A DNA stretch of 64,000 bases, from contig JAJYLY010000002.1 of assembly GCA_021787435.1 (NCBI GenBank), forward strand, positions 1-64,000, in the 5' to 3' direction. The notes below the pieces were generated by a model that was not told the DNA's origin, ran no database searches, and saw only the letters and a list, made by a program, of their open reading frames with translations. This stretch comes from Pseudomonadota bacterium (GTDB taxonomy: Bacteria > Pseudomonadota > Gammaproteobacteria > Burkholderiales > Gallionellaceae). The position numbers were made by a program, and so were the translations under genes. How positions within the stretch are numbered: position 1 is the stretch's first letter; the number at the start of each line of letters is the position of its first letter. Shown one piece after another: positions 25,357-36,315 of this stretch.

Positions 25357-25941
25357 ATGATCGGTCGCTTAACCGGAATATTGCTGGAAAAAAATCCGCC
25401 CCAGATCCTGCTGGACGTGCTGGGCGTGGGATATGAAATTGACGTGCCGATGAGCACTTTCTATAACCTGCCGGCACTTCATGAAAAAGTCGTTCTGCAC
25501 ACGCAGCTGATCGTGCGCGAGGATGCGCATCTGCTCTACGGTTTCGGCACCAACGACGAGCGCATCGCATTCCGTCAGCTGCTGAAAATCAGCGGTGTGG
25601 GTCCGAAGCTTGCGCTCTCGGTGCTGTCGGGCCTCAGTCTGACCGATCTTGCCGATGCGGTCGCGAATAAGGAAGCAGGCAGGCTGGTAAAGATTCCCGG
25701 TGTGGGCAAGAAGACGGCCGAGCGCCTGCTGCTGGAGTTGCAGGGCAAGTTTGCGGCAACGGGTACGACTGCGGCGACTCATGGTATGACAGGCAGTTCG
25801 GCCGGCAATGACATCATCAACGCGTTGCAGGCGCTGGGCTATAACGAGAAGGAAGCCGACTGGGCTGCCAAACAATTACCCAAAGAAGTTGGTGTTTCGG
25901 ATGGCATAAGGCAGTCGCTCAAGTTATTATCCAAGGCATGA
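25357..25941 (+). CDS. ruvA: Holliday junction DNA helicase subunit RuvA
   Basis: 194 residues starting [15 protein letters not shown], with the junction-binding OB fold, the two helix-hairpin-helix motifs ([17 protein letters not shown] and [16 protein letters not shown]) and the small C-terminal RuvB-binding domain ([16 protein letters not shown]). It tetramerises on Holliday junctions and loads RuvB. The stop overlaps ruvB by four bases. Confidence 0.97.
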   Translation: MIGRLTGILLEKNPPQILLDVLGVGYEIDVPMSTFYNLPALHEKVVLHTQLIVREDAHLLYGFGTNDERIAFRQLLKISGVGPKLALSVLSGLSLTDLADAVANKEAGRLVKIPGVGKKTAERLLLELQGKFAATGTTAATHGMTGSSAGNDIINALQALGYNEKEADWAAKQLPKEVGVSDGIRQSLKLLSKA

Positions 25942-26993
25942 TACACAGCGACAACTTGACTACCGAACCCCGACTGACCACGCCTGCCGTTGCATCCCGC
26001 CAGGAGGAGGCGCTGGAGCGCGCGCTGCGCCCCAAACAGCTTGAAGAATATGTGGGCCAGGAAAAAATACGCGAACAGCTGAAAATCTTCATACAGGCAG
26101 CAAAGCAGCGCCATGAGCCGCTCGACCATGTGCTGCTGTTCGGTCCGCCCGGACTTGGCAAGACCACGCTTGCGCAGATCATCGCGCGCGAGATGGGCGT
26201 GAACCTACGCCATACTTCGGGCCCAGTGCTGGAAAGGGCCGGAGACCTTGCCGCGCTTTTGACCAATCTCGAACCTAACGATGTGCTGTTCATCGACGAA
26301 ATTCACCGCCTATCCGCTATGGTCGAAGAGATACTCTATCCCGCGCTTGAGGACTATCAGATTGACATCATGATAGGCGAGGGACCCGCCGCGCGCTCGG
26401 TGAAGCTCGACCTGCCGCCCTTTACGCTGGTGGGTGCGACCACAAGAGCGGGCATGCTGACCAATCCGCTAAGAGACCGTTTCGGCATCGTGTCACGCCT
26501 TGAATTCTATACGCCTGAAGAATTGCAGCGCATCGTGATGCGCTCGTCAAAATTGCTGGAAATGAATCTGTCTCATGATGCCGCGCTGGAAATAGCAAAA
26601 CGTTCTCGCGGCACACCGCGCATCGCCAACCGTTTATTACGCCGTGTGCGCGATTATGCCGATGTGAAATCGAAAGGCGATGCGACACGAATAGTTGCGG
26701 ATGCGGCGCTCACCATGCTGGATGTGGACAAAGAAGGCCTCGACCTGATGGACAGGAAGCTGCTTTTGACTATCATCGAAAAATTTTCAGGCGGGCCGGT
26801 GGGTGTGGATAACCTGGCTTCTGCGATAGGCGAGGAGCGGGACACGATAGAAGATGTGATCGAGCCTTATCTCATCCAACAAGGTTATCTGCAGCGCACG
26901 CCGCGCGGCAGGACAGTGACCGCGAATGCCTATCTTCATTTTGGTCTGACTGTGGCGAGTCATCTTGGCAGCGGGGATTTGCTCGATGAATGA
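25938..26993 (+). CDS. ruvB: Holliday junction branch-migration ATPase RuvB
   Basis: 351 residues. Walker [10 protein letters not shown], Walker B LFIDEIHR, the sensor region [11 protein letters not shown] and the arginine-finger stretch NPLRDRFGI are all present, followed by the winged-helix C-terminus ([14 protein letters not shown]). It drives branch migration with RuvA. The ATG overlaps the ruvA stop, and the ybgC start overlaps the ruvB stop. Confidence 0.98.
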   Translation: MIHSDNLTTEPRLTTPAVASRQEEALERALRPKQLEEYVGQEKIREQLKIFIQAAKQRHEPLDHVLLFGPPGLGKTTLAQIIAREMGVNLRHTSGPVLERAGDLAALLTNLEPNDVLFIDEIHRLSAMVEEILYPALEDYQIDIMIGEGPAARSVKLDLPPFTLVGATTRAGMLTNPLRDRFGIVSRLEFYTPEELQRIVMRSSKLLEMNLSHDAALEIAKRSRGTPRIANRLLRRVRDYADVKSKGDATRIVADAALTMLDVDKEGLDLMDRKLLLTIIEKFSGGPVGVDNLASAIGEERDTIEDVIEPYLIQQGYLQRTPRGRTVTANAYLHFGLTVASHLGSGDLLDE

Positions 26994-27399
26994 AATTTTC
27001 AGCTGGCCAATCCGCGTGTATTTCCAGGATACGGATGCGGGCGGCGTGGTTTATCATGCAAGCTATGTGAACTTTATGGAGCGCGCGCGGACTGAGTGGC
27101 TGCGCTCGCACGGTTACAGCAACTTAGACTTGCTGCGCGAATTCGGCGTGATGTTCGTGGTGCGCTCGCTGAAGCTGGATTACTTAAGGCCCGCGCTGCT
27201 CGACGACATGCTTGAAGTGACCGCAGAAGTTGCGGGCATCGGGCGCTCGCGATTGACTCTGCTGCAAACGGTGAGGCGCGATGAAGAATTACTGACGACT
27301 GGGGAAGTGCATCTGGTGTGCGTCTCAAAGGATGCATTCAAGCCGGTCGCTGTGCCGGAGGCGCTGCGCTCCCAGATGCTGCACCGGACCAGGATATAA
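26986..27399 (+). CDS. ybgC: Acyl-CoA thioesterase of the Tol-Pal operon, YbgC
   Basis: 137 residues from the ATG at 26986, which overlaps the end of ruvB. It is a hotdog-fold thioesterase with the 4-hydroxybenzoyl-CoA thioesterase signature [25 protein letters not shown] (shown in part), including the catalytic Asp of TDAGG. It hydrolyses acyl-CoA or acyl-ACP in the cytoplasm, close to the membrane. Stands in its usual place ahead of tolQ. Confidence 0.93.
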   Translation: MNEIFSWPIRVYFQDTDAGGVVYHASYVNFMERARTEWLRSHGYSNLDLLREFGVMFVVRSLKLDYLRPALLDDMLEVTAEVAGIGRSRLTLLQTVRRDEELLTTGEVHLVCVSKDAFKPVAVPEALRSQMLHRTRI

Positions 27400-27417
27400 A
27401 TTTATGAAAGGTTGCTA

Positions 27418-28095
27418 ATGGAAGTCACACAGGATTTGTCGTTTTTTCATCTGATCAGCACAGCCAGCGTGCTGGTGCAATTGGTGCTGGGGCTCTTGCT
27501 TCTGGTGTCGATGATGTCGTGGTGGTATATCTTCCTGAAACTTTTTGCGATACGCCGTGAGACGAAACTGACGCGCGAGTTCGAAGAGTCCTTCTGGCGT
27601 AATCCGAATCTCAATGACGTTTACCGCGCGGTCAACAATCCTTCGAGATCGGACCAGGGCGCGCTGGAACGCATCTTTGCCGCAGGATTTGTCGAGTTTG
27701 TGAAACTCAAGAAACAGCATGGTGTGGACAGCAGTGCGGTGATGGAAGGCACGCGCCGCGCGATGCGCGCGACCTATCAGCGCGAGATGGACAGGCTGGA
27801 AGCGCATCTGGCGTTTCTGGCATCGGTGGGTTCGGTGAGTCCCTATGTCGGGCTTTTCGGCACGGTATGGGGCATCATGAACGCTTTTCGCGGTCTTGCA
27901 AACGTGGGCCAGGCAACCTTGGCCCATGTCGCGCCCGGCATAGCCGAGGCGCTGGTCGCAACCGCGATGGGCCTGTTTGCGGCGATACCGGCGGTGGTGG
28001 CCTACAACCGCTATGCGCATGCGATAGACAGGCTTTCGACGCGCTTCGAGAGTTTCACTGAAGAGTTTTCCAACGTCTTGCAGCGTCAGCCATGA
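27418..28095 (+). CDS. tolQ: Tol-Pal system proton channel subunit TolQ
   Basis: 225 residues from the ATG at 27418 with AAAGG upstream; a TTG six bases earlier is the alternative. Three membrane helices: residues about 12-38, and a pair in the C-terminal half that contains the MotA/TolQ/ExbB signature (VGSVSPYVGLFGTVWGIM, then IAEALVATAMGLFAAIPAVVAYN). With TolR it forms the proton-driven motor that energises TolA. The stop overlaps tolR by four bases. Confidence 0.96.
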   Translation: MEVTQDLSFFHLISTASVLVQLVLGLLLLVSMMSWWYIFLKLFAIRRETKLTREFEESFWRNPNLNDVYRAVNNPSRSDQGALERIFAAGFVEFVKLKKQHGVDSSAVMEGTRRAMRATYQREMDRLEAHLAFLASVGSVSPYVGLFGTVWGIMNAFRGLANVGQATLAHVAPGIAEALVATAMGLFAAIPAVVAYNRYAHAIDRLSTRFESFTEEFSNVLQRQP

Positions 28096-28514
28096 GATCG
28101 ACACTACGAAAAAAAAATCGACTGATGAATGACATCAATGTCGTGCCTTACATCGACGTGATGCTGGTGCTGCTGGTGATCTTCATGGTGGCCGCCCCGA
28201 TGATGAATCCGGGCCAGATCGATCTGCCGCAGGTGGGTAAATCGTCCGTGCCCTCCCCTGCACCGCTGGAAGTCATCATCAAGAAAGACGGCTCGCTGTC
28301 CTTGCGCGATCATGCAAAGGGCGATGTGGAAGCCGCCGTATCCAGAGATGAGCTGGTCTCGATTCTGAAAGCAAGGCAGGACATGCAGACCGATCAGGCA
28401 GTGGTGATTTCTGCCGACAGGAACGTGCGCTACGAGGAAGTCATCAACGTGATGGACGTGCTTCAGCAGCAGCACATTAAAAAAGTGGGTCTGCTGACAC
28501 AAGCCAAGAAATGA
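28092..28514 (+). CDS. tolR: Tol-Pal system protein TolR
   Basis: 140 residues with one N-terminal helix. The conserved NDINVVPYIDVMLVLLVIFMV holds the membrane Asp that carries protons, followed by a periplasmic ExbD-like domain. Works with TolQ to drive TolA during outer-membrane constriction. Overlaps both tolQ and tolA by four bases, so translation is coupled. Confidence 0.96.
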   Translation: MRSTLRKKNRLMNDINVVPYIDVMLVLLVIFMVAAPMMNPGQIDLPQVGKSSVPSPAPLEVIIKKDGSLSLRDHAKGDVEAAVSRDELVSILKARQDMQTDQAVVISADRNVRYEEVINVMDVLQQQHIKKVGLLTQAKK

Positions 28515-29296
28515 ATGCGGCAGTCTATCATGAGCCTTACAAGCTGCCGGCAGGCATACTGGCGGTGCTCGTGCATGTGGCATTCTTTGCTTTTTTGTAT
28601 TTTGGTCTTGCATGGCAGACCAGGCCGCAGGCGCAGTCAGCGATGAGCGTGGAACTATGGCAGAATCTGCCGACAGCCAAACCTGCTTCTGCCCCCCCTC
28701 CTCCACCTCGTCCTGTCGTAAAGCCGGTAGAAACGCCCCCCGAGCCAGTACAGGAGAAGGTCAAGCCGGACATTGCGCTTCCTGAAAAGAAACCGAAGCC
28801 TGAAGTCGTCAAACCGAAGCCTGAAGTCAAGCCCAAGCTTAAGCCCGAACACAAGCTTGAGCCAAAGTCCAAGGCCAAACCTGAATCTAGGCAGGTGAAG
28901 AAGCTCTCCGCCAAAGAGGAGGCGCAGCTCTGGGAAAACGCGCAACCCGGCCGTTCCTCTCCCTCTAAGTCGAATTCGCAGACGGAGCAGGAGGCGGCGA
29001 CAGGCAAGATAGTGGACGAATACACCGCTAAAATTGCCAGTAAGATACGCCGCAATATCGTGATGCCGCCTAACGTTGCGCCTGATGCGCAAGCGGAGTT
29101 TATGGTGACGCTGCTACCGGGCGGCTCGGTGCTGAACGCTAGGCTTGTCAAATCCAGCGGAAATGCTGCTTACGACAGTGCGGTGGAGCGTGCTATCCTG
29201 AAATCCGATCCTTTGCCGCTGCCATCGGACGCGGGAATATTCAGCCGTTTTCGTGAATTAAAACTGAGTTTCAGACCAGATGGAAAAGAAAGGTAG
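28511..29296 (+). CDS. tolA: Tol-Pal system protein TolA
   Basis: 261 residues. An N-terminal membrane helix (GILAVLVHVAFFAFLYFGLAW) leads into a long Pro/Lys/Glu-rich segment (KPEVVKPKPEVKPKLKPE) that spans the periplasm, and a TonB-like C-terminal domain (YTAKIASKIRRNIVMPP, then VTLLPGGSVLNARLVKSSGN). It links the TolQR motor to TolB and Pal. Shorter than the enteric protein, but complete in its three parts. Confidence 0.95.
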   Translation: MNAAVYHEPYKLPAGILAVLVHVAFFAFLYFGLAWQTRPQAQSAMSVELWQNLPTAKPASAPPPPPRPVVKPVETPPEPVQEKVKPDIALPEKKPKPEVVKPKPEVKPKLKPEHKLEPKSKAKPESRQVKKLSAKEEAQLWENAQPGRSSPSKSNSQTEQEAATGKIVDEYTAKIASKIRRNIVMPPNVAPDAQAEFMVTLLPGGSVLNARLVKSSGNAAYDSAVERAILKSDPLPLPSDAGIFSRFRELKLSFRPDGKER

Positions 29297-29300
29297 TCTA

Positions 29301-30566
29301 ATGTTGAAAGTATTGTCAGGTATGCTGGGACTTCTGATGCTGGCGCACTGTGCAGTTTCGAGTGCTGCTTTGAGCATCGAAATCATAGGCGCAGGAGAAC
29401 ACCAGATTCCGATATCTCTTGTGCCCATGGGCGGCGATGAGAAGCTAGGCGCACAGATCAACGATGTGGTGACGAGCGATCTATTGCGCACCGGGCTTTT
29501 CCGCATGGTGGACACCACAGGGCAATCCCCTCATGAGACAGTAGATGTCAATTTCAATAACTGGCAGTTGCGCGGCGCGGATGCGCTGGGGATAGGCAAT
29601 GTCAGCGTGCAGAATGGGCGCATAGATGCGCGTTTTCGTCTGCTGGATGTGGTGAAGCATGTTCAACTGGTGGGCGAGGCGGTGTCTGCAAACGAGAATC
29701 AGATGCGGGCAGTGGGCCACCGCATCGCCGATCTGATCTATGAAAAACTGACGGGTGACAAGGGCATTTTCAGTACGCGCATTGTCTATGTGAACCGCCA
29801 GACTAGAAGTTACAGCCTGATCGTCGCGGACAGCGACGGCTATAACGAGAAGGTCGTATTAAAGCAGAAAGAGCCCATCATGTCGCCCGCCTGGTCGCCG
29901 GACGGTTCCCATCTGGCCTATGTGAGTTTCGAAACAGGCCATGCTGCGGTATTCGTGCAATCGTTACTCACCAATCAGCGTAAGCCCGTGGCTGATTTCC
30001 CTGGCAGCAACAGCGCGCCCGCCTGGTCGCCGGATGGAAAGCAGCTGGCCATCGTGTTGACACATGATGGCAGTTCGCAGATATATCTGCTGCATCCGGA
30101 CGGCACAGGCCTGCGCCGCATCAGCTTCAGCGGTGCGATAGATACGGAACCCAATTTTTCGCCCGATGGGCAATCCCTGCTGTTTACATCAGACCAGGGC
30201 GGCAGTCCGCAGATATACGTGATGCCGGCTGCAGGAGGAGCTGCCCAGCGCCTAACCTTTGACGATGGCAACTGTTTTTCACCCCGCTACAGCCCGGATG
30301 GCAAGTCCTTTGTGTTCGCGCATCTGATAGGCGGGCAGTTTTATATCGCCGTGCAGGATCTGCAAAACGGACAAATGCAGACGCTCACCACCGGCGGATG
30401 GGAGAGAAAACCCAGCTTTGCGCCCAATGGAAAAATCATTCTGTTTGCCAGCGAAGCCCGTGGCCGTGGTATATTAGCGACCGTGTCCAGCGATGGTCGT
30501 GTCCAGCAACATATGTTCACGCAAAGCGGCGATGCTCGCGAGCCGGTATGGGGACCACAACCTTAA
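29301..30566 (+). CDS. tolB: Tol-Pal system periplasmic protein TolB
   Basis: 421 residues from the ATG at 29301 with AAAGG upstream. An earlier in-frame ATG at 29280 overlaps tolA and lacks a site. A signal peptide of about 30 residues precedes the N-terminal TolA-box region. The rest is a beta-propeller of repeated units such as SPAWSPDGSHLAYVS, APAWSPDGKQLAIV and EPNFSPDGQSLLFTS. It binds Pal and other envelope lipoproteins in the periplasm. Confidence 0.96.
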   Translation: MLKVLSGMLGLLMLAHCAVSSAALSIEIIGAGEHQIPISLVPMGGDEKLGAQINDVVTSDLLRTGLFRMVDTTGQSPHETVDVNFNNWQLRGADALGIGNVSVQNGRIDARFRLLDVVKHVQLVGEAVSANENQMRAVGHRIADLIYEKLTGDKGIFSTRIVYVNRQTRSYSLIVADSDGYNEKVVLKQKEPIMSPAWSPDGSHLAYVSFETGHAAVFVQSLLTNQRKPVADFPGSNSAPAWSPDGKQLAIVLTHDGSSQIYLLHPDGTGLRRISFSGAIDTEPNFSPDGQSLLFTSDQGGSPQIYVMPAAGGAAQRLTFDDGNCFSPRYSPDGKSFVFAHLIGGQFYIAVQDLQNGQMQTLTTGGWERKPSFAPNGKIILFASEARGRGILATVSSDGRVQQHMFTQSGDAREPVWGPQP

Positions 30567-30596
30567 AATCTTATTTTCAACTCGAAGGGAATTGCC

Positions 30597-31106
30597 ATGA
30601 AAAAACTCGTCATCAGTATTGTATTGCTGAACCTGCTGGCTGCATGCGCCAGTGAGAAGCCTAAAGAAGCAGCGGCCCCTGCACCAGCACCTGTTGCAGC
30701 AGCGGCTCCAGTAGCTGCTCCTGCTGCACCCGTACAGACAGCTGTCGATCCGCTGAACGATCCGCATAGCATACTGGCTGGCCGCAGCACTTACTACCCG
30801 TTCGATGTGTCAGTAGTCCAGGCAGCCGACAAGCCGCTGGTTGAGGCGCATGCCAAATACCTGAGCCAGCATCCCGAGCACACAGTCCGTCTCGAAGGTA
30901 ATTGCGACGAGCGCGGCAGTGCGGAATACAACCTGGGTCTGGGTCAGCGTCGTGCGGATGGAGTGATGAAGATGCTTGAAGCGGGCGGTGCGCAGGCATC
31001 CCAGCTGAGCGCAGTCAGCTACGGTAAGGAAAAGCCACGTGCATTGGGTCACAATGAAGCAGCATGGGCACAGAACCGTCGCACCGACATCGACTACACC
31101 AAGTAA
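30597..31106 (+). CDS. pal: Peptidoglycan-associated lipoprotein Pal
   Basis: 169 residues. Lipobox LLAAC (Cys at about 17) marks an outer-membrane lipoprotein. An Ala/Pro-rich linker is followed by an OmpA-like peptidoglycan-binding domain with VRLEGNCDERGSAEYNLGLGQRRA and NRRTDIDYTK. It anchors the outer membrane to the cell wall and binds TolB. In its usual place between tolB and cpoB. A second, related lipoprotein is encoded at 40909. Confidence 0.96.
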   Translation: MKKLVISIVLLNLLAACASEKPKEAAAPAPAPVAAAAPVAAPAAPVQTAVDPLNDPHSILAGRSTYYPFDVSVVQAADKPLVEAHAKYLSQHPEHTVRLEGNCDERGSAEYNLGLGQRRADGVMKMLEAGGAQASQLSAVSYGKEKPRALGHNEAAWAQNRRTDIDYTK

Positions 31107-31109
31107 GCG

Positions 31110-31853
31110 ATGTTGAAATCACGCGTCCTGATTCTGCTGGGTATATGTTTTGCCTCTTCCGCGCAGGCGGGGTTGTTTTCGGACGAAGAGGCACGCAAGA
31201 GTATCCAGCAGATCGAGGCGCGTGTGCAGACTCTGGAAGACCAGAGTAAGCAGCAGACGCAGACCATTCTCGATCTGCAGGGGCAGATCGAGACCTTAAA
31301 CGGTACCATCCGCCAGTTGCGCGGACAGAATGAAGAAATATCGCACGGCCTGCAGGATGCCGAAAAACGCGAAAAGGATTTTTATGTGGATCTCGATACG
31401 CGCGTGCGCCATTTCGAGTCACAAGAGGCTCAAGCCAAGACAGCCGAAACAACGCAGGCTGCTGATTCCGAAGATCCATCAACCGAGGATCGCGCCATAG
31501 AGAAGGCCTACGGCCTTACTAAGTCTGGCAACAATGAGGATGCCGTCAAGGCATTGCAGGATTTTCTGAGCAAGTATCCCGATTCGGTGCATACAGCCAG
31601 TGCCTTGTACTGGCTCGGCAATGCTGAGCTTGGACTGAAAGACTACAAGAGCGCCATGACAGCGTACCGTGAATTGTTGAAGTCCCATCCTAAGTCCGAA
31701 AAGGCGCCTGACGCAATGCTAAGCATCGCAATCTGCCAGAAGTCTCTAAAGGCAGTGACCCAGGCAAGAGAAACACTTAGGCAGGTGGTTTCAAAATATC
31801 CCGACAGTCCGGCAGCTACGAAGGCGAAGAAGCTGATTGCCGAAAGCAGGTAA
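31110..31853 (+). CDS. cpoB: Cell division coordinator CpoB (YbgF)
   Basis: 247 residues with a signal peptide cleaved after SAQA. Next comes a coiled-coil trimerisation stretch (QQIEARVQTLEDQSKQQTQT) and a C-terminal TPR domain (ASALYWLGNAELGLKDYKSAM, then FLSKYPDS and VVSKYPDSPAA repeats). The family coordinates peptidoglycan synthesis with Tol-driven constriction. The stop overlaps the queE start (TAATG). Confidence 0.94.
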   Translation: MLKSRVLILLGICFASSAQAGLFSDEEARKSIQQIEARVQTLEDQSKQQTQTILDLQGQIETLNGTIRQLRGQNEEISHGLQDAEKREKDFYVDLDTRVRHFESQEAQAKTAETTQAADSEDPSTEDRAIEKAYGLTKSGNNEDAVKALQDFLSKYPDSVHTASALYWLGNAELGLKDYKSAMTAYRELLKSHPKSEKAPDAMLSIAICQKSLKAVTQARETLRQVVSKYPDSPAATKAKKLIAESR

Positions 31854-32512
31854 TGCCTGACGCAGTTTTGGCAGCGCAGCTGCGAATCACAGAAATATTT
31901 TTCTCCCTGCAAGGCGAGACCAGCCGTGTCGGCCTGCCCACCGTGTTCATCCGCCTGACAGGATGCCCGCTGCGCTGTGCATATTGCGATACGGCCTATG
32001 CATTCACCGGCGGGAAAAGCCTTGCGCTTTCTGAAATTCTGAAACAGGTCGCGCAATATACGCCGACCTATGTCACGGTGACTGGAGGCGAGCCGCTGGC
32101 GCAGAAGAACTGCCTTGTTCTTCTGACCGCTCTGTGCGATGCAGGCTATCAGGTTTCGCTTGAGACCAGCGGCGCGCTGGATATCAGCAGCGTGGATGAA
32201 CGCGTGATGCGGGTGGTCGATATCAAGACGCCCGCTTCCAAAGAGGCAGACAAGAACCGGTGGGAAAACCTGGATCTTCTCAAATCAACTGACGAGGTAA
32301 AATTTGTGCTGTGCAGCGAGGAGGATTACGGCTGGGCAAAGCTGATACTTGAACAGCATCGCCTTGCAGACAAATGCGCCGTGCTGTTTTCGCCTTCCCA
32401 GGGAGAGCTCGAAGCGACAAGACTGGCCGACTGGATACTGCGCGATCGCCTGCCGGTGAGATTTCAGATTCAGCTGCACAAAATTTTATGGAATAACGAG
32501 GCGGGGCATTGA
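31853..32512 (+). CDS. queE: 7-carboxy-7-deazaguanine synthase QueE
   Basis: 219 residues. A radical-SAM enzyme: the cluster motif is in [18 protein letters not shown], followed by VTGGEPLAQ. It converts 6-carboxytetrahydropterin to 7-carboxy-7-deazaguanine on the way to queuosine. Begins in the cpoB stop and overlaps queC by one base. Confidence 0.95.
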   Translation: MPDAVLAAQLRITEIFFSLQGETSRVGLPTVFIRLTGCPLRCAYCDTAYAFTGGKSLALSEILKQVAQYTPTYVTVTGGEPLAQKNCLVLLTALCDAGYQVSLETSGALDISSVDERVMRVVDIKTPASKEADKNRWENLDLLKSTDEVKFVLCSEEDYGWAKLILEQHRLADKCAVLFSPSQGELEATRLADWILRDRLPVRFQIQLHKILWNNEAGH

Positions 32513-33183
32513 TGAAGAACGCGGTCGTGCTTTTGTCGGGCGGGCTGGATTCGGCAACAGTGCTGGCCATGGCAGTTGCGGATGGTTATGCCTGCCATGC
32601 GCTGAGCGTGGATTACGGCCAGCGCCATCACTCGGAACTGGCTGCGGCAAGGCGCGTTGCAGGCAGTCTGGGCGCCATCGAGCACCGCGTGGTGAACATA
32701 GACCTGACAGGTTTTGGCGGATCGGCCCTGACGGATAGCAACATCGCTGTGCCCGAACAGGCTTCGACAGGCATACCGCTGACCTATGTTCCAGCGCGCA
32801 ATACCATCATGCTGTCGCTGGCGCTGGCCTGGGCAGAAGTGCTGCATGCGCAGGATATTTTCATCGGTGTGAATGCGGTGGACTATTCCGGCTATCCCGA
32901 TTGCCGTCCTGCCTATATTGAGGCGTTCGAACGCATGGCGAATCTCGCGACGCAGGCTGCGGTGGAAGGATATCCTTTGACTCTTCATGCGCCGCTTCTT
33001 CACCTGTCCAAGGCCGGGATCATACTGCAGGGGGCGGCACTTGGCGTGGATTATGCGATGACGGTATCCTGCTATCAGGCGGATGAAGCGGGCCGAGCGT
33101 GCGGGCTGTGCGACTCATGTCGTTTGCGCCGCGAAGGATTTTCGGCTGCCGGCGTTCCTGATCCCACCCGCTACAAGACCTGA
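32512..33183 (+). CDS. queC: 7-cyano-7-deazaguanine synthase QueC
   Basis: 223 residues. A PP-loop ATPase motif ([13 protein letters not shown]) stands at the N-terminus, then [18 protein letters not shown] and a C-terminal zinc site of four Cys ([20 protein letters not shown]). It makes preQ0 from the QueE product. Converges on ubiE with only two bases between the stops, so no room for a separate terminator. Confidence 0.96.
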   Translation: MKNAVVLLSGGLDSATVLAMAVADGYACHALSVDYGQRHHSELAAARRVAGSLGAIEHRVVNIDLTGFGGSALTDSNIAVPEQASTGIPLTYVPARNTIMLSLALAWAEVLHAQDIFIGVNAVDYSGYPDCRPAYIEAFERMANLATQAAVEGYPLTLHAPLLHLSKAGIILQGAALGVDYAMTVSCYQADEAGRACGLCDSCRLRREGFSAAGVPDPTRYKT

Positions 33184-33185
33184 AT

Positions 33186-33917
33186 CTAGAGCTTATATCC
33201 CCTGTGCACAGCGACCACGCCGCCGGTCAGATTGAAGTATTCGACGCTTTCAAGGCCTGCGTCGATCATCATCTGTTTCAGTTCTTCCTGTCCTGGATGC
33301 ATGCGTATGGATTCGGCAAGATAGCGGTAGCTGTCTGCGTCATTGGCGATCAGCTTGCCCATCTGCGGCAAAAGTTTGAATGAATAAAGGTCATAAGCCT
33401 TTTCAAGAGGTTTCGCCACCTTGGAGAACTCCAGTACGATAATGCGCCCGCCGGGCTTTGCCACCCGTCGCATTTCGCTCAGCGCGGCATCTTTGTGCGT
33501 GACGTTGCGCAGCCCGAATGAGATGTTCACACAGTCAAAGTAATTGTCAGGGAAAGGCAGGTGCTCCGCATCGCACTGGGTCACTGGGGTGCTGACGCCT
33601 TCATCCAGCAAGCGGTCGCGTCCCACGCGCAGCATCGCATTGTTGATGTCAGTGAGCACCACTTGGCCGCTCTTGCCGACCTCTTTCAGGAAAAGTCGGG
33701 ACATGTCCGCAGAACCGCCTGCGACGTCCAGCACGCGCTGTCCAGGTCGCACGCCGGCAACGCCGACGGCGAAGCGCTTCCAGATGCGATGCAGACCAGC
33801 AGACATCAGGTCGTTCATGATGTCATACTTGCCTGCGACCGAGGTGAAAACGCTGGCTACGCGGCGCGCCTTGTCTGTCTCTTCAACGGTCTCGAAACCG
33901 AAATGGGTTTTGGTCAT
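33186..33917 (-). CDS. ubiE: Ubiquinone/menaquinone C-methyltransferase UbiE
   Basis: 243 residues with the class I SAM-binding motif [12 protein letters not shown] and the family stretches [34 protein letters not shown] and [17 protein letters not shown]. It methylates the quinone ring during ubiquinone (and, where present, menaquinone) synthesis at the membrane. Last gene of the leftward operon from lpoA. Confidence 0.96.
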   Translation of the reverse strand: MTKTHFGFETVEETDKARRVASVFTSVAGKYDIMNDLMSAGLHRIWKRFAVGVAGVRPGQRVLDVAGGSADMSRLFLKEVGKSGQVVLTDINNAMLRVGRDRLLDEGVSTPVTQCDAEHLPFPDNYFDCVNISFGLRNVTHKDAALSEMRRVAKPGGRIIVLEFSKVAKPLEKAYDLYSFKLLPQMGKLIANDADSYRYLAESIRMHPGQEELKQMMIDAGLESVEYFNLTGGVVAVHRGYKL

Positions 33918-33926
33918 GTTAGTCCT

Positions 33927-34280
33927 TTATTTAGGATCGCGGCTTGCATTTGCAGCCGCAAGGCGTTCCAGATAATCGTGCCACATTCCGTCCTGATATT
34001 GGCCGAGTTCATGCAGATAGCTCCATGAATAAAGCCCGCTGTCGTGTCCATCGTCGAAGGTCAGCTTGATCGCATAAGTACCGACCGGATCGGCGGCAGT
34101 GATCAGCACGTTGCGCTTGCCTGTTTGCAGCACTTCCTGCCCCGGGCCATGGCCGCGCACTTCGGCAGAAGGAGAAAACACGCGCAGGAATTCGAAGGGC
34201 AGTTTGTAGCGCGCGCCGTCATCGAAGGCGATCTCCAGGGATCTGGATTGCTGGTGCAGGATTATTTCGGTAGGGGTCAT
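33927..34280 (-). CDS. DUF971 (GBBH-like N-terminal) protein
   Basis: 117 residues carrying one gamma-butyrobetaine-hydroxylase-like N-terminal domain: FDDGARYKLPFEFLRVFSPSAE, then GTYAIKLTFDDGHDSGLYSW. Small bacterial members are frequent neighbours of ubiE and of Fe-S-related genes; their role is not firmly known. Overlaps the upstream hldE2-like gene by four bases and precedes ubiE by nine. Confidence 0.9.
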   Translation of the reverse strand: MTPTEIILHQQSRSLEIAFDDGARYKLPFEFLRVFSPSAEVRGHGPGQEVLQTGKRNVLITAADPVGTYAIKLTFDDGHDSGLYSWSYLHELGQYQDGMWHDYLERLAAANASRDPK

Positions 34281-34756
34281 AGCGATCTTATCTTTCTCAA
34301 TAATGCAGTGGTGGAACGTTCAAACAGGAAAGGGATGCTGTGGACCACCCCGCCCCAAGCCTTCACCTCGCGGCTGCCGACGATGTTTTCGGTCTGCCAG
34401 TCGCCGCCCTTTACGAGGATGTCTGGGCGGCACGCTAGTATAAGGTTCAGCGGGGTGTCTTCATCGAAGGCAACGACCAGACTGACCGATTCGAGGGCTG
34501 CTATCACGGCCATACGGTCCTCGCAGTTGTTGATAGGACGGTCGGTTCCTTTACCCTGCCGTCTGACAGAGGCATCGCTGTTCACCCCCACGATCAGCGA
34601 AGAACCGAGGGCTTTTGCCTGCGCCAGATAGGTGACATGGCCGCGGTGCAGCACATCGAAACAGCCGTTGGTGAAGACCAGCGGACGAGGCAAGGTTGCA
34701 GCTTTCGCAGAAAACTGGTCGGGCGGGCAGAACTTGGTTTCAAAATCGATGAACAT
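34277..34756 (-). CDS. D-glycero-beta-D-manno-heptose 1-phosphate adenylyltransferase
   Basis: 159 residues of the cytidylyltransferase-like fold, with the HxGH nucleotide-binding motif in FTNGCFDVLHRGHVTYLAQA and a later RPDILVKGGDW. It corresponds to the C-terminal half (RfaE2) of E. coli HldE and makes ADP-heptose for the LPS inner core. The kinase half (RfaE1) is not in the window and is presumably separate. Works in one pathway with the gmhA-like gene three genes upstream. Confidence 0.93.
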   Translation of the reverse strand: MFIDFETKFCPPDQFSAKAATLPRPLVFTNGCFDVLHRGHVTYLAQAKALGSSLIVGVNSDASVRRQGKGTDRPINNCEDRMAVIAALESVSLVVAFDEDTPLNLILACRPDILVKGGDWQTENIVGSREVKAWGGVVHSIPFLFERSTTALLRKIRSL

Positions 34757-35316
34757 CAGTCCACGTATTCAAACAGGGTGACGACGCTCTTCACGCCCTG
34801 GCTGCCGCTGGCCACTTCGGAAGCCGCCTGGCCTTCCGAATGCTTGACGATGCCCATCAGATAGACGATGTTATTTTCCGTGACGACCTTGATGCTGTTG
34901 GTGCTGAAGCGTTTGTCGCCGACGAAGCGCAGCTTCACGTTTGAGGTGATCAGTGCATCGTTGCTGCGATCCGTGAGAGAGCTGTTGGGGCCGATGATCA
35001 GTTCGTTATAGATTTTTGCAACATTGCGGATATTTGCAACAACACGCTCGACTTGCGCCTTGGTGTCGCTGTTAGGCACTTCGCCGGTAATCAGTACGTT
35101 GCGGTTGTAACTCGTGACGCTGACGTGCACGCTATCCTTGAACTGTGTGCTGATACGGTCGAAAGCCTTGGCTTCTATGGCTTCGTCTTCGACAATTGCG
35201 CCGCTCGTGCGTCTGTCCTGAACCATCATCACGCCGGCGCCGGCGCCCGCGGCAACGACTGGAAAACAGCCTTGCAGTGAAGCTGAAAAAATCATGATAA
35301 GCAGTATGATGCGCAT
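34756..35316 (-). CDS. BON-domain lipoprotein (DolP-like)
   Basis: 186 residues from the ATG at 35316 with GGGAGAA upstream. A signal sequence ends in the lipobox SLQGC. Two BON domains follow: VHVSVTSYNRNVLITGEVPN and, later, STNSIKVVTENNIVYLMGIV. Such lipoproteins bind anionic lipid in the outer-membrane inner leaflet at division sites and guard envelope integrity. In E. coli dolP likewise follows diaA and yraN, so the order is conserved here. Confidence 0.9.
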   Translation of the reverse strand: MRIILLIMIFSASLQGCFPVVAAGAGAGVMMVQDRRTSGAIVEDEAIEAKAFDRISTQFKDSVHVSVTSYNRNVLITGEVPNSDTKAQVERVVANIRNVAKIYNELIIGPNSSLTDRSNDALITSNVKLRFVGDKRFSTNSIKVVTENNIVYLMGIVKHSEGQAASEVASGSQGVKSVVTLFEYVD

Positions 35317-35318
35317 GT

Positions 35319-36313
<995 letters not shown>

Positions 36314-36315
36314 GG

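Noticed and set aside
28701..28900. Repeat array in tolA (KPKPEVK-like units)
   Set aside because: Low-complexity linker expected for TolA, not a mobile or CRISPR repeat.
28537..29151. Gly/Ser-rich open frame of 204 codons opposite tolA
   Set aside because: It is the reverse reading of the Pro/Lys-rich tolA linker, a common artefact.
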